Assembly: GCA_040289475.1 (NCBI GenBank)
Contig: PSLF01000004.1
Coordinates: 90,920 to 154,919, forward strand
Direction of reading: 5' to 3'
From: Acidimicrobiia bacterium
GTDB taxonomy: Bacteria > Actinomycetota > Acidimicrobiia > ATN3 > PSLF01
DNA: 64,000 nt
In this document: positions 1-8,311 of the stretch, piece after piece
Numbering within the stretch: the first letter of the stretch is position 1
How the letters are laid out: each line of letters starts with the position of its first letter
Notes under the pieces: generated by a model
Told to the model about the DNA's origin: nothing
Seen by the model: the letters and a program-made list of their open reading frames with translations, nothing else
Database searches by the model: none
Made by a program: the position numbers and the translations under genes

Positions 1-102
1 TTCGTGTCTCTCGGCCCTCAAATACTGCTCCTCGGGGCGTGGGTGGTGGGATCTTCGATACTCGCCGTGTTCGGGTTCAAGAAACTGCTAGGGCACGAGT
101 AG
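1..102 (+). CDS. C-terminal end of a membrane protein (ABC-2 permease-like), cut by the window edge
   Basis: The first 33 codons of the window are open in frame 1 and end at TAG 100-102. The peptide is strongly hydrophobic (ILLLGAWVVGSSILAVFGF) and finishes with a short basic/acidic tail, FKKLLGHE. This pattern of a last transmembrane helix followed by a short cytosolic tail is common at the C-terminus of ABC-2 type transporter permeases, but so little is present that the family is an inference. No promoter or start can be seen because the gene begins before base 1. Confidence 0.4.
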   Translation, partial: FVSLGPQILLLGAWVVGSSILAVFGFKKLLGHE

Positions 103-207
103 GAGTCGCGTGGGGAAGTACTTGTGATTAGGCGGGGTCAGAGCGGTCGCTTCGGTAGCTATTGTGAGGCCGTGCTAGTCGATAGTGCTCGATTAGAAGA
201 TGGCGTG

Positions 208-1029
208 CTAACGGCGGAGGAGCCACACAGAAACAATGAATCCGGCTGCTATGACCCTGTATATAACAAACGGTAGAAATGATCTGGTTTTCACCAACGT
301 CGATAGAAACCAAGCTGCGGCGAATCCCGCGATAGCCGACGCTCCGATTCCTACTGCAAAGGGAAGCAAGAGCTGGGACTCCCAGCCTCCCTGGATCATA
401 GAGATCACCTTGAAAGCGCCGGCGCCGGTAGTCACGGGAACCAACAGTAGAAACGAGAACTTAGTCGCGTTTGAGGAGTCAAAACCCCTGGCAAGCCCCG
501 CGGTGATCGTTATGCCAGATCGACTTACGCCCGGTGACAGGGCGAGAACTTGGGCCGTACCAATTGTCAGGGCATCTGCAGTACCTATCTTGTCCAGATT
601 TCTTCTTTTCGTTGAGATTCTTTCAACTATGAGAAGCAATACCCCGAATATGGCCAGTTGTACGGCGACCAGGAGCGGCGACCCGAGTCTTTCTTCTACA
701 AACCGCTCACCTGCGACGCCAGCAAGGGCCGCAGGAATAGAGGCAACCACAACGAGTATCCCCAACCGTCTATACAGCCGAGTCTGTCGGTCGGAGTGCC
801 TCGACAACGTCGAGCGCATCATCGCAAAAAGCTCCCGCCTGAGAAATACCGCGGCGGCCGCAGCGGTCCCAAGGTGCACAGCAGCATCAAAGCTTTTCTC
901 TACAGCAGCGCTTCCGAGTTCCCACCCCAAAAGCCATCTCACAACAAGTAGGTGGCCAGACGAAGAGATCGGAAAAAACTCAGTGAGCCCCTGCACTATT
1001 CCCAGTACCAGTGCGCGCGCGAGACTCAC
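208..1029 (-). CDS. uppP: Undecaprenyl-diphosphatase (UppP/BacA)
   Basis: Integral membrane enzyme that dephosphorylates undecaprenyl pyrophosphate to recycle the lipid carrier of peptidoglycan synthesis; the family is linked to bacitracin tolerance. The two signature stretches are present: GLTEFFPISSSGHLL near the N-terminus (the (E/Q)XXXE-type region) and SPGVSRSGITITAGL in the second half, within about eight hydrophobic segments. Length (273 aa) fits the family. I place the start at GTG 1029, preceded by GGGAAG, because this gives the family-typical N-terminus MSLARALVLGIVQG; an in-frame TTG at 1056 would add nine residues and almost collide with the divergent gene starting at 1063. It stands alone on the minus strand. 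Confidence 0.93.
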   Translation of the reverse strand: MSLARALVLGIVQGLTEFFPISSSGHLLVVRWLLGWELGSAAVEKSFDAAVHLGTAAAAAVFLRRELFAMMRSTLSRHSDRQTRLYRRLGILVVVASIPAALAGVAGERFVEERLGSPLLVAVQLAIFGVLLLIVERISTKRRNLDKIGTADALTIGTAQVLALSPGVSRSGITITAGLARGFDSSNATKFSFLLLVPVTTGAGAFKVISMIQGGWESQLLLPFAVGIGASAIAGFAAAWFLSTLVKTRSFLPFVIYRVIAAGFIVSVWLLRR

Positions 1030-1062
1030 AGACTTCCCATTCGGGTCGGATACCAACTAGAG

Positions 1063-1347
1063 ATGCCTGTTATTTCCTTTTCCGCAAAGATCACCCTTGC
1101 GGTTCTGATCGGAATGCTCCTTTTGTCACTGGCACTACTCGCTGTCGAGGTGGCTACAGCAGATGATCTAAAACCTGCCCAAAAAGCTGGCTGGCTATTG
1201 GCTTTGCTCATCGGAACTTTCTTCACTGCGGTAATCTACTTCGCGCAAGGCCGAACAGGTAGGTTGGGAAGATTAGCTAGTGTTCTCATCGCATTGGGCA
1301 TACTGCTGGCACTGGGCATAGTCGCGGTACTTGCGCTGAGACTTTGA
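1063..1347 (+). CDS. Small three-helix membrane protein of unknown function
   Basis: A 94-aa reading frame starting at ATG 1063 and ending at TGA 1347. It contains three hydrophobic segments: ITLAVLIGMLLLSLALLAV, GWLLALLIGTFFTAVIYFA and LASVLIALGILLALGIVAV. The loop between the first two is acidic/polar, and the one before the last is basic (QGRTGRLGR). No family is recognised. It is divergent from uppP with only about 33 bp between the chosen starts, so the two would share a very short control region; this tightness is the main reason for caution. A later ATG at 1111 is possible. Real-gene likelihood rests on the clean alternation of hydrophobic and polar stretches. Confidence 0.55.
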   Translation: MPVISFSAKITLAVLIGMLLLSLALLAVEVATADDLKPAQKAGWLLALLIGTFFTAVIYFAQGRTGRLGRLASVLIALGILLALGIVAVLALRL

Positions 1348-1357
1348 GCCACTAACA

Positions 1358-2029
1358 CTAGACTCGCTTCGGCCACTTGGCTTCTGCATATGAATAGGTA
1401 CCTTTGTAAAGGTGCCCTGTCGAAAGAGCTCGCAAGAATTGGGTTGGATCCGAAGCGATCCGCTCGGGTGTGATTCCCTCAAAGGTCTCGGTTTCAACAA
1501 AAGCCCGGCCAACAAATTCGGGGTAGTGAGCGTCGCTAGCAGCAACCCCTATCAGGCCGTGATTCACAGCGAACGACAAGGCTCTTTCGTTCGCACAAGG
1601 CTGTGCTTTTGCGTTGTGAACCTCGACTATGTCGACCATCCCCTCCGCGACCAACTCTTCAAGCACCTCCATCTGCAAACCATTGTGTTGTCGACAGAAA
1701 GGATGCGGTATGTACACCAGCCCTGCCTGCTCTCGGATCCGAGCCACTACTTCGTGGGGATGAAGATTACCGGGAATACGCTCATACAAGAACAACCCGA
1801 TGATTTCACCAGCCCACGTCCTGCACTCTTGCCCGATGACTATGCCTCCTTTCCACGGAGTGGAAGTCTCACTAGCTTTCTCTATGGCTTCTAACGCTCC
1901 ATCTATTGTCCCGTGGTCGGTTATACACAACACGTCGATCCCAGCTTTATGCGCTGCCCGGAGAACTAAAGAGAGGGGAGATCTCGAGTCTCCGGACCTG
2001 TATGTGTGCACATGGGAATCGATCCTCAT
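1358..2029 (-). CDS. PHP-domain metal-dependent phosphoesterase
   Basis: A 223-aa protein of the PHP superfamily, whose members hydrolyse phosphoester bonds (for example in nucleotides or histidinol phosphate) with a tri-metal centre. Metal-ligand motifs run in order: DSHVHTYRSGD at the N-terminus, ITDHGTIDGA near residue 38, GQECRTWAGEI, YIPHPFCR around residue 105, and AASDAHYPE near residue 170. I choose ATG 2029, which puts MRIDSHVHTY at the N-terminus as is usual; the reading frame stays open upstream but would then overlap bacterioferritin. It lies divergent from the bacterioferritin gene with an 88-bp spacer. The substrate is unknown. Confidence 0.85.
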   Translation of the reverse strand: MRIDSHVHTYRSGDSRSPLSLVLRAAHKAGIDVLCITDHGTIDGALEAIEKASETSTPWKGGIVIGQECRTWAGEIIGLFLYERIPGNLHPHEVVARIREQAGLVYIPHPFCRQHNGLQMEVLEELVAEGMVDIVEVHNAKAQPCANERALSFAVNHGLIGVAASDAHYPEFVGRAFVETETFEGITPERIASDPTQFLRALSTGHLYKGTYSYAEAKWPKRV

Positions 2030-2117
2030 AGCGTGCCTCGCTCGGCTATTGTGAGGTTTGCCGTTCAAGCTGAAGTAGAATCGCACAGCACCAACTAAAA
2101 GAGGAGGATTACAAACG

Positions 2118-2606
2118 ATGCAAGGCGATCCCAAAGTTATTGAAATTCTCAACAGAGCACTCGCTCTAGAGTTAACAGCGATAAACCAGTATCTCGTCAA
2201 CTCAAAGCTCCTCGAAAACATCGGCGCCACCAAGCTTGCCAAGATGGCACGAGATGAGTCGTTTGGGGAAATGCGGCATGCCGAGTTGCTGATCGACCGA
2301 ATTGTGTATCTAGAAGGCAAACCAGAGATGTCTTACTCGGCGTCGATAGTGACATGGTCTACCCTGGGCGAAATGCTCGGACAGCAGCTAGATCTAGAAA
2401 GAGACGCTGTAAAGCTTTACAACGATGGAATATCTGTAGCGCTCGCCTCCAACGACGCCGGTTCAAGAATGCTCATGGAAAAGATTCTCCAAGACGAAGA
2501 GGAAGAGGTGGAGTGGTACGAAGCGCAGCTGGAGCTGTTAGAGCGCATAGGAGAAGCAGCTTATTTGCAGCTGCAAGCCGAATCAGCCGAAGAAGATGAC
2601 GAGTAG
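2118..2606 (+). CDS. bfr: Bacterioferritin
   Basis: Cytoplasmic iron-storage protein that forms a 24-mer and oxidises Fe(II) at a di-iron ferroxidase centre. The 162-aa sequence aligns without gaps to the E. coli numbering that I know: E18, E51 and H54 (in FGEMRHAE), E94 (LDLERDAV) and E127 are all present, and M52, the ligand of the inter-subunit heme, is conserved. The sixth ferroxidase ligand, normally H130, is glutamate here (DEEEEVEW instead of DEEGH). Strong ribosome site GAGGAGG 10 nt before ATG 2118. Its end overlaps the start of the following thioesterase gene by 11 bp, so the two are probably co-transcribed. No bacterioferritin-associated ferredoxin gene is adjacent. Confidence 0.95.
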   Translation: MQGDPKVIEILNRALALELTAINQYLVNSKLLENIGATKLAKMARDESFGEMRHAELLIDRIVYLEGKPEMSYSASIVTWSTLGEMLGQQLDLERDAVKLYNDGISVALASNDAGSRMLMEKILQDEEEEVEWYEAQLELLERIGEAAYLQLQAESAEEDDE

Positions 2607-3012
2607 TACATCCGCAGGAATCGATGTCGGATCAGTGGGCCGAGCCTCGATGATCGTCGGAGCTTCGGACACCGCTCGCAGTCAGCACAGCGGTGACGTG
2701 GAAGTATTAGCGACACCCCGTCTTCTAGCACTGTGTGAAGAGGCTGCCGTGGCGACAATTTCTCCTTTTCTCCCGCCAGACAAGACCTCTGTCGGGGCCA
2801 GGGCCGAGATCGATCATCTGGCACCTTCTTTTATCGGAGCCCAGGTCGAGGCGACAGCGAAAGTTGTCGAGGTATCGGGCTCAAGAATCGTTTTCGACAT
2901 TGAAGCTCTTGAAGGCGAAAAGCCAGTCGGGCGGTGCCGCCACGTCCGCGTAATCGTTGAGAGGAGCCGCTTCGACTTCGTGCAAAAAGGAGATCAAGAT
3001 ACCGGGCGCTAG
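2596..3012 (+). CDS. FlK-like hot-dog thioesterase
   Basis: A 138-aa protein of the single hot-dog-domain thioesterase group that includes fluoroacetyl-CoA thioesterase FlK. The family hallmark VEVLATPRLLALCEEAA is present, and the three FlK catalytic residues (T42, E50, H76) map to T40, E48 and H74 here with a constant offset of two. The Phe lid residues that give FlK its fluoroacetyl selectivity are not visible at the matching positions, so an ordinary or unknown acyl-CoA is the more likely substrate. Start ATG 2596 lies inside the end of bfr (11-bp overlap), which points to translational coupling. The gene ends 6 bp before the end of the convergent kinase gene. Confidence 0.85.
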   Translation: MTSSTSAGIDVGSVGRASMIVGASDTARSQHSGDVEVLATPRLLALCEEAAVATISPFLPPDKTSVGARAEIDHLAPSFIGAQVEATAKVVEVSGSRIVFDIEALEGEKPVGRCRHVRVIVERSRFDFVQKGDQDTGR

Positions 3013-3018
3013 ATGAGC

Positions 3019-4860
3019 CTAGGAAACCCCATTTACACTCTTGACCCGGGATCTTGTCGCAGCAGATGGTATCGTCATCTTAACAGTCGTACGCCCCGCA
3101 GTCTCGATGTCCACCCAGGCGCCTACCATCTCCGCAACACGCCGCATAGTGGCTATGCCCAACTTACCATCCAATATGTACTCGTTCTCGGACTGCTCTC
3201 TAAAGCCTGGACCATCGTCAGAGACAGTAAGTTCGAGACCCGCTGTCGTTGCTGCCAATCTAAGCCTCGCTTTCTTGGGATGCGCATGCTGGAGGGCGTT
3301 TTCGAGAGCCTCGTTGGCGACTCTATAAATGGAAACTGCAACCTGACGGTCGACTGCTCCGGCCCAATCCCAGTCTGCCTCCACTGCAAGACCTTGGCGT
3401 CTATAAGCAGTGACCAATTCTTTAAGCGCCGCCTCCAGCCCCAGCTGCTCTAGGGTAGGCGGGTACACAGTAGTAACTAGTCCCCTCGCTTCGGCAATGT
3501 TCTCGGACAGGGAGGAAATTCCTTCATTTAGCAGTCGCGTTCCTGTCTCGCTGTCGCCTCGAACTAAGAGCATTCGCGCGTGTGACAGTTTTAGTAAAGA
3601 CGCAGTCAGGGGCTGGACCAACCCGTCGTGGATCCTCGTAGCAACAGCACTACGCTCCCTGTCGACAGCCAGTAAGACCTCGTCGACCAGTGCTTTCTCG
3701 CCCATGAGCATGGAGGAGAGCACAGCAGAAGCTTTGAGCTCCGTCGATCTTTCGAATGCTAGCTTTGCGACCGACGCGGTCAAAGACACAGAGAATCCCG
3801 CGTAAAAAATGGCTCTGTGCACTACCGTCGCCTCGCTTTCTCTGCTAAAAGATGCAAGAAGAATGACAGCGAGAACGATGGGTCCGGCAACCGACACGAA
3901 AGGCCCTGCAATCCTTTTGAAATTTTGGGCGGAGGCGTCCGTACGAACTGCCATCTTGAGCGTGTCGATCTCCAAAGAGGGGTACAGCTCTCGTCGTAAC
4001 CCTCCCCTTCCGCTGCGCAGCTGCGCCCCAACCCTATCGGCCTCGAAAGCCTCGCCGAAGGCTGCCGCTCCAATGATGAGAATGAGAGCAGCTTGGGCCG
4101 AGCCACCCGTGGGATGTCGCTCAAACGCGTTTAGAATCCGGGCCATAAGCATGGTGGTAGCCACACTTTGACATAGACAGCCCAAAAATATCCATCGGCT
4201 CGAGTGCTCGAAGAAGGTGTGGCCGTGCAAAAAGTTGACAAATGCACCGGCTACCGCTATAGACCAGCCTGCGATCTGCATGAGAGCGAGGACTTCTACC
4301 CAGGCAATGCTCGGGATCCCTTTAGGTATAGCGAGTACACTCTGGACAGCGAACAGGGCAGATCCCAAAGACAACACGTCCAGCGCTGCCAGGCGATGGT
4401 GATGTGGCTCTGGAAAAAACACTTTCGATCGCAAATACGCAGCACAGGCGATACCTACCAGAACCACCACTCCACTTGACCCGATTCCAAGAAACCATGC
4501 ACTACCTGGGACAGTACCCGTTTGAGATAGAGAGGCGAGCGAGCCGCGCAAAATGCCAGCGAGGCCAAAGGCGAGCATCGTCCCAGAGGAGAAAAACCCT
4601 ATAAATGCCAGTACCCTCCAAAAACGCTTCTCAAGATCTGGCATTGCTCTTGGAACCTGAAGCAACGAAGCTCCAGTAACAGCGAAGAAAAAGGCTGTGG
4701 GTAGCCACACAACGCCGGCATACGGCTTAGAGAGCGGATTCGCAAAGAACGCTATGGCAAGGACGAAAGATCCCGTCAGGACCACAGTTGCCCGACGGAT
4801 TAGCGTAAGCTTGTGGGCTGCGTCGGCACGATCGATTGAAATTGTTCCAGCTTCCACCAT
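3019..4860 (-). CDS. Multi-pass membrane sensor histidine kinase (NarL-type, HisKA_3)
   Basis: A 613-aa protein. Roughly the first 370 residues hold eight to ten hydrophobic segments with no recognisable extracellular sensor domain. A HisKA_3 dimerisation/phosphoacceptor helix follows, with ERSAVATRIHDGLVQ carrying the likely phosphorylated His near residue 411. The HATPase domain shows the N box (NEALENALQHAHPKKA), the G1 box (VSDDGPGF) and the G2 region (GKLGIATMRRVAEMVGA). HisKA_3 kinases normally work with a LuxR/NarL-type response regulator, but none is encoded next to it; both neighbours are unrelated (a convergent thioesterase gene and the inositol-phosphate enzyme gene upstream). The signal is unknown; the membrane-embedded N-terminus suggests sensing in or near the membrane. 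Confidence 0.9.
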   Translation of the reverse strand: MVEAGTISIDRADAAHKLTLIRRATVVLTGSFVLAIAFFANPLSKPYAGVVWLPTAFFFAVTGASLLQVPRAMPDLEKRFWRVLAFIGFFSSGTMLAFGLAGILRGSLASLSQTGTVPGSAWFLGIGSSGVVVLVGIACAAYLRSKVFFPEPHHHRLAALDVLSLGSALFAVQSVLAIPKGIPSIAWVEVLALMQIAGWSIAVAGAFVNFLHGHTFFEHSSRWIFLGCLCQSVATTMLMARILNAFERHPTGGSAQAALILIIGAAAFGEAFEADRVGAQLRSGRGGLRRELYPSLEIDTLKMAVRTDASAQNFKRIAGPFVSVAGPIVLAVILLASFSRESEATVVHRAIFYAGFSVSLTASVAKLAFERSTELKASAVLSSMLMGEKALVDEVLLAVDRERSAVATRIHDGLVQPLTASLLKLSHARMLLVRGDSETGTRLLNEGISSLSENIAEARGLVTTVYPPTLEQLGLEAALKELVTAYRRQGLAVEADWDWAGAVDRQVAVSIYRVANEALENALQHAHPKKARLRLAATTAGLELTVSDDGPGFREQSENEYILDGKLGIATMRRVAEMVGAWVDIETAGRTTVKMTIPSAATRSRVKSVNGVS

Positions 4861-4953
4861 TATCTCGCCGACGGGCGAGTGCTAAGTGGCGTACGGGCTT
4901 ACTTTATCTTCACCGCTTTCTCCCATAGTTTTCGGGAGGCACTGCCGCCGTTA

Positions 4954-6438
4954 TTACCCGAAGTTAGATCCCAGGCGGACAAGCTTGTAAGCTGCGGACA
5001 AACGAATCACAAGGCCGGTTGTCGCTACTAATCCCACAATACCTAAGGCAAGCGTTGGCTTGCCCAAGGCCATGAACACCGCCAAAATCAGCAGGCGCCC
5101 ATCGCGTCCAGCAAGAAGATTGCCGATCAAGCGTTCGCTCCTTTCTATGTAGGAACGAACCTCTAAGGGAGCTACTAGCTCCAATCTATCCTTGGACGAC
5201 ATCGACAGTAGCGAGGAAGCCACCGAAATCCCCAAAAGCAATATCACATATTGAACCCGGGTTCCATATGCCAAAGATCGCAGTGCTACCCCCGTGAGGA
5301 TGGCGGTGTCGCCGATCCGGTCAAAAACGCCGTCGAGAAGGCGGCCAAAGCGACTTTCTGAGAAAGTGGCCCTCGCGATCTCGCCGTCAACACCATCTAT
5401 TACCGACACGAGCTGAATCAAAATTGCCACGAGCAACGGGGAAATTTCGCTGAGTGAAGCCGTCAGGGACGCCACTAATGCCAAAAACAAGGCGAAGGTC
5501 GATATCGCGTTGGGACTAGGTCGAAAACGCGCGATACCAGCCGTTATAGCCAAAGATAAGGGGCGGTTTATGTACCGAGCGATTATTCCATCTTTAGTAC
5601 CGCGCAGCTCCTTGAGCGCTTTGCGCCTCGCCCAGGCCAGGTCTTGCGGAGTGTCTATGTCTTGCCAAGTACAGCCTTTTGGAACTTCCACGACGTACAG
5701 CGGGACGTCCTGTGCCATCGCTTCCAGAGCCGACGAAACGGTCACCTCCGACTGCACCCCGGTAGCCATGGAATCCAGGTAAGCAAAGACCTGAGAAGTG
5801 AGAAGGTGGGCCCCGGCGTCTAGGTACAGCCTGAAACAATCCACACCTTCGAGCTGCTTGCCAACCCTGATGACCCGCCCTTCCGCGTCACACAACACCT
5901 TGGTCGCTTCTTCTACGTCGACGCCCTCGGGTACCGAGGAGTCTACGAGGATAGAGGGTGCTCGTCCCTCGAGAAGTGCTTCGATACACCGCACCGGCGT
6001 GTAGTGATCTCCCGAAATCGAGACAAATCGTTCGCCCGGCTTTATAAAAGGCGCTACCGCTGTGAGGCTAGCACCGTTTCCCTCTTGCCACCGTGGAGCG
6101 TACACAACCTTCACTCGGCCTAGCTCGCCGTCTGTGCCGCCAAACACCCGCCTGCAATACTCTCCCACCTCGGGGTGAGCTCCGTAGACGACAATGACGG
6201 TGTCTAGGCCCGCTCTCAATAGCGTGTGAACCGCCCGCTCCACTAGAGGAACCCCGAGAAGGGGCTGAAGCATCTTGGGAGTGCGCGAATATCGGCTGAG
6301 ACGCGTACCGCTGCCCGCAGCCAGTACCACGCCCTTGTTCGGGCGCACAATCGGTTCTGGTCTTTTAGGGTCGGTCCCTTGAACTTCTAAGGGCGGAGCC
6401 GACCAGTTGCGCGCGTACGATATGTCGCCAATTCCCAT
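4954..6438 (-). CDS. Bifunctional inositol-1-phosphate cytidylyltransferase / CDP-inositol phosphotransferase-like protein (IPCT/DIPPS)
   Basis: A 494-aa fusion. Residues about 33-270 are a sugar-nucleotidyltransferase fold with GVVLAAGSGTRL and the metal-binding stretch SISGDHYTP. Residues about 290-494 are a CDP-alcohol phosphatidyltransferase with several membrane helices and the complete D-x2-DG-x2-AR-x8-G-x3-D-x3-D signature, beginning DGVDGEIAR at about residue 347. This order matches the bifunctional enzymes that activate inositol-1-phosphate with CTP and condense CDP-inositol with a second inositol phosphate, making the phosphorylated precursor of di-myo-inositol phosphate, a compatible solute of hyperthermophiles and Rubrobacter. 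A related phospholipid head-group function cannot be excluded. No inositol-1-phosphate synthase or DIP-phosphate phosphatase lies beside it. Ribosome site GGAGG 11 nt before ATG 6438. Confidence 0.82.
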   Translation of the reverse strand: MGIGDISYARNWSAPPLEVQGTDPKRPEPIVRPNKGVVLAAGSGTRLSRYSRTPKMLQPLLGVPLVERAVHTLLRAGLDTVIVVYGAHPEVGEYCRRVFGGTDGELGRVKVVYAPRWQEGNGASLTAVAPFIKPGERFVSISGDHYTPVRCIEALLEGRAPSILVDSSVPEGVDVEEATKVLCDAEGRVIRVGKQLEGVDCFRLYLDAGAHLLTSQVFAYLDSMATGVQSEVTVSSALEAMAQDVPLYVVEVPKGCTWQDIDTPQDLAWARRKALKELRGTKDGIIARYINRPLSLAITAGIARFRPSPNAISTFALFLALVASLTASLSEISPLLVAILIQLVSVIDGVDGEIARATFSESRFGRLLDGVFDRIGDTAILTGVALRSLAYGTRVQYVILLLGISVASSLLSMSSKDRLELVAPLEVRSYIERSERLIGNLLAGRDGRLLILAVFMALGKPTLALGIVGLVATTGLVIRLSAAYKLVRLGSNFG

Positions 6439-6804
6439 AGGTGTCGGGGCCTCCCGATTGAATCGAACGCCGCGACGAGATGACAGCCGAGTGCCTTAGC
6501 GTCAAGAAGCGATGTCGTGATCGCTGTAGTCTGATGGTTATGCTCTTGAAAATCGTCTGTATATCAATCTTAGCATCCAAAGCTATCTGCGCCGTAAGGG
6601 ACTCAGTGCGCAATTTGGAAATCTCTAGGCCCCGTTTCTTCATTCGCGAGAAGTGGACGAAGTGATCCAAAAGGCTAAAAAGAACCGTTAAGCAGAGGAC
6701 TCTAAGGTGGCCAAAGGGAGCGAGACCCCAACAAGAGGCGTAGCCAAAGAAGACAAAACTGGCAGAGACAACAAAACTATGAGACAAGAGCAAGAGAGGC
6801 GTCT
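6439..6804 (+). other. Intergenic region without a convincing gene
   Basis: About 365 bp between two divergently transcribed genes. Short open frames exist on both strands, but their translations are basic, low in hydrophobic structure and match no family I know. It probably holds the promoters of both neighbours; no clear operator or hairpin was found. Confidence 0.5.
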
Positions 6805-7341
6805 ATGAGGACCAGCGAAAATGCGTCAAATGCCGGCACGAGCAGTAACGACGAGTACGACAAGCTCCGCCGGCGAGTTCTGTGGAAGCTTCCGTATGGT
6901 CTCTACGTAGTAGGTAGTCGCTCGGGCGACCAAATGAACGGGATGACTCTCAACTGGGCTACTCAAGTTGCCTTCAAACCCAAACTTGTCGCTATCTCGG
7001 TCGAAAACGAAGCCTTTACGTACAAGCTGATATCTGAGGGTAAGGCTTTCTCTCTCAACATTCTCGACCGAGAAGACAGGGCCATTGTCCGAAAGTTCGT
7101 CAAGCCAGTGCAGGTCGATTTAGAGGCCCGCACATTGAACGGCTTTCCATTTCACCAGAGAAAAACCGGATGTCCGATCTTGGACCAGGCCGTTGCGTTC
7201 TTGGACTGCAGCCTCTGGAAAGCAGTACCGGTTGGATCCCACACTCTTTTTATAGGCGAGGTCGTCGATTGCGGGTTCCTAAAAGAAGAAGACACTCCAG
7301 CGCTTCGCATGGAAGACACCCGAATGAACTACGGAGGATAG
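6805..7341 (+). CDS. Flavin reductase-like FMN-binding protein
   Basis: A 178-aa protein of the flavin reductase-like (split-barrel FMN-binding) family, which covers NAD(P)H:flavin oxidoreductases and other FMN-dependent enzymes. Visible hallmarks are the N-terminal LWKLPYGLYVVGSRSGD, then NGMTLNWATQVAFKPKLVAISVE (shown in two parts: NGMTLNWATQ and FKPKLVAISVE), FSLNILDRED and the C-terminal LFIGEVVDCGF. The length is typical. It starts at ATG 6805 and has no monooxygenase partner nearby, so its electron acceptor is unknown. Confidence 0.82.
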   Translation: MRTSENASNAGTSSNDEYDKLRRRVLWKLPYGLYVVGSRSGDQMNGMTLNWATQVAFKPKLVAISVENEAFTYKLISEGKAFSLNILDREDRAIVRKFVKPVQVDLEARTLNGFPFHQRKTGCPILDQAVAFLDCSLWKAVPVGSHTLFIGEVVDCGFLKEEDTPALRMEDTRMNYGG

Positions 7342-7474
7342 ACAAAGGCACAGTGTCTCGAAATTCCAGTGGTAAAAGCCAGCCTTAGGCCCCACGGAAA
7401 AGATCGACGGCAATCTGTATTCCACGGCTTTGACCTTCACAGTGGCATCAGCTTCCTAACTGATATTCCTGATG

Positions 7475-8149
7475 TCACGAGCCGATATCGGACCCCGCCG
7501 CAGGATCGCAGAGTATATAGGTGAACTTTTTCCCCACAATCGCAGAAGCGACCAAAGAGGGGTCTCGTCTTGCTAAACCCTGCACTACTCGTGCTTTTTT
7601 GGAACCGGAAGCCAAAAAAACCACTACTGAAGCGGAGTTCAAAGCAGCAGGGGTAAGCGTAAGACGCGGCCAATCGGGACCCGAAACACTAAGCACCAAA
7701 GGAGCTTCTGGATCTGTTGCTCGACAAGCCTCGGAGCCGGGAAACAACGAGGCTGTGTGACCATCTTCTCCTATCCCCAAAAGGGCCAGATCAATTTGGC
7801 GACGCCTCAAGGCAGCTTCATAGGCTTCCCCAGCACATCTCTCCGAAGAAAAGCGGTGAACCGTGGCTAGCAACCGACCAAAAAACGCGCGATAGGCAGC
7901 CCCAAAGTTTGAAGCACGGTGAGAGGGAGGGACACAGCGCTCGTCAGAAAAGAAAAACTCAGTCGAGTCAAGGGCTAGCCTATCGCGGGCTTTCAGAAGA
8001 ACGGGATAGATGTGTCTAGGCGTCCTACCGCCAGGAAGTACGACCACACGGGGCCGGAGCTCGCACCATAGTTCTACGAGTCGAAGCGGCCACTCCGCGT
8101 CGACCAACGTAAGGATGTCGCTCCTAAAGGAGTGCAAAGGTCTCCCCAA
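7475..8149 (-). CDS. pgl: 6-phosphogluconolactonase
   Basis: Second enzyme of the oxidative pentose-phosphate pathway, hydrolysing 6-phosphogluconolactone in the cytosol. The 224-aa sequence carries the family motifs VVVLPGGRTPRHIYPVL, FFFSDERCVPPSHRASNFG and LLGIGEDGHTASLFPG, the last being the catalytic-site signature. Start TTG 8149 is chosen because no ATG or GTG gives a normal N-terminus. The gene stands alone: glucose-6-phosphate dehydrogenase, transaldolase and 6-phosphogluconate dehydrogenase, often clustered with it, are absent from the window. The flanking spacers (7342-7474 and 8150-8311) show nothing recognisable. Confidence 0.9.
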   Translation of the reverse strand: MGRPLHSFRSDILTLVDAEWPLRLVELWCELRPRVVVLPGGRTPRHIYPVLLKARDRLALDSTEFFFSDERCVPPSHRASNFGAAYRAFFGRLLATVHRFSSERCAGEAYEAALRRRQIDLALLGIGEDGHTASLFPGSEACRATDPEAPLVLSVSGPDWPRLTLTPAALNSASVVVFLASGSKKARVVQGLARRDPSLVASAIVGKKFTYILCDPAAGSDIGS

Positions 8150-8311
8150 TGAGTCACCTCGTAACAGCGCCAGTGCCCGATGGCGCCTGCGATATTCAGG
8201 GCGCTAACTCAACCTGCGCCGAGTTAGAGTCACCCACCATTGAAATCCGCAACCCGCCAGAAAAAGTTCTCGGTCACGTCCAAGAGGCCAGCTGTGTCAC
8301 GCAAGCAGCGC

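Noticed and set aside
236..1060. Long plus-strand open frame (274 codons) across uppP
   Set aside because: It is exactly antisense to uppP, whose minus-strand translation has the family signatures; the plus translation is Pro/Ser/Arg-rich without domains.
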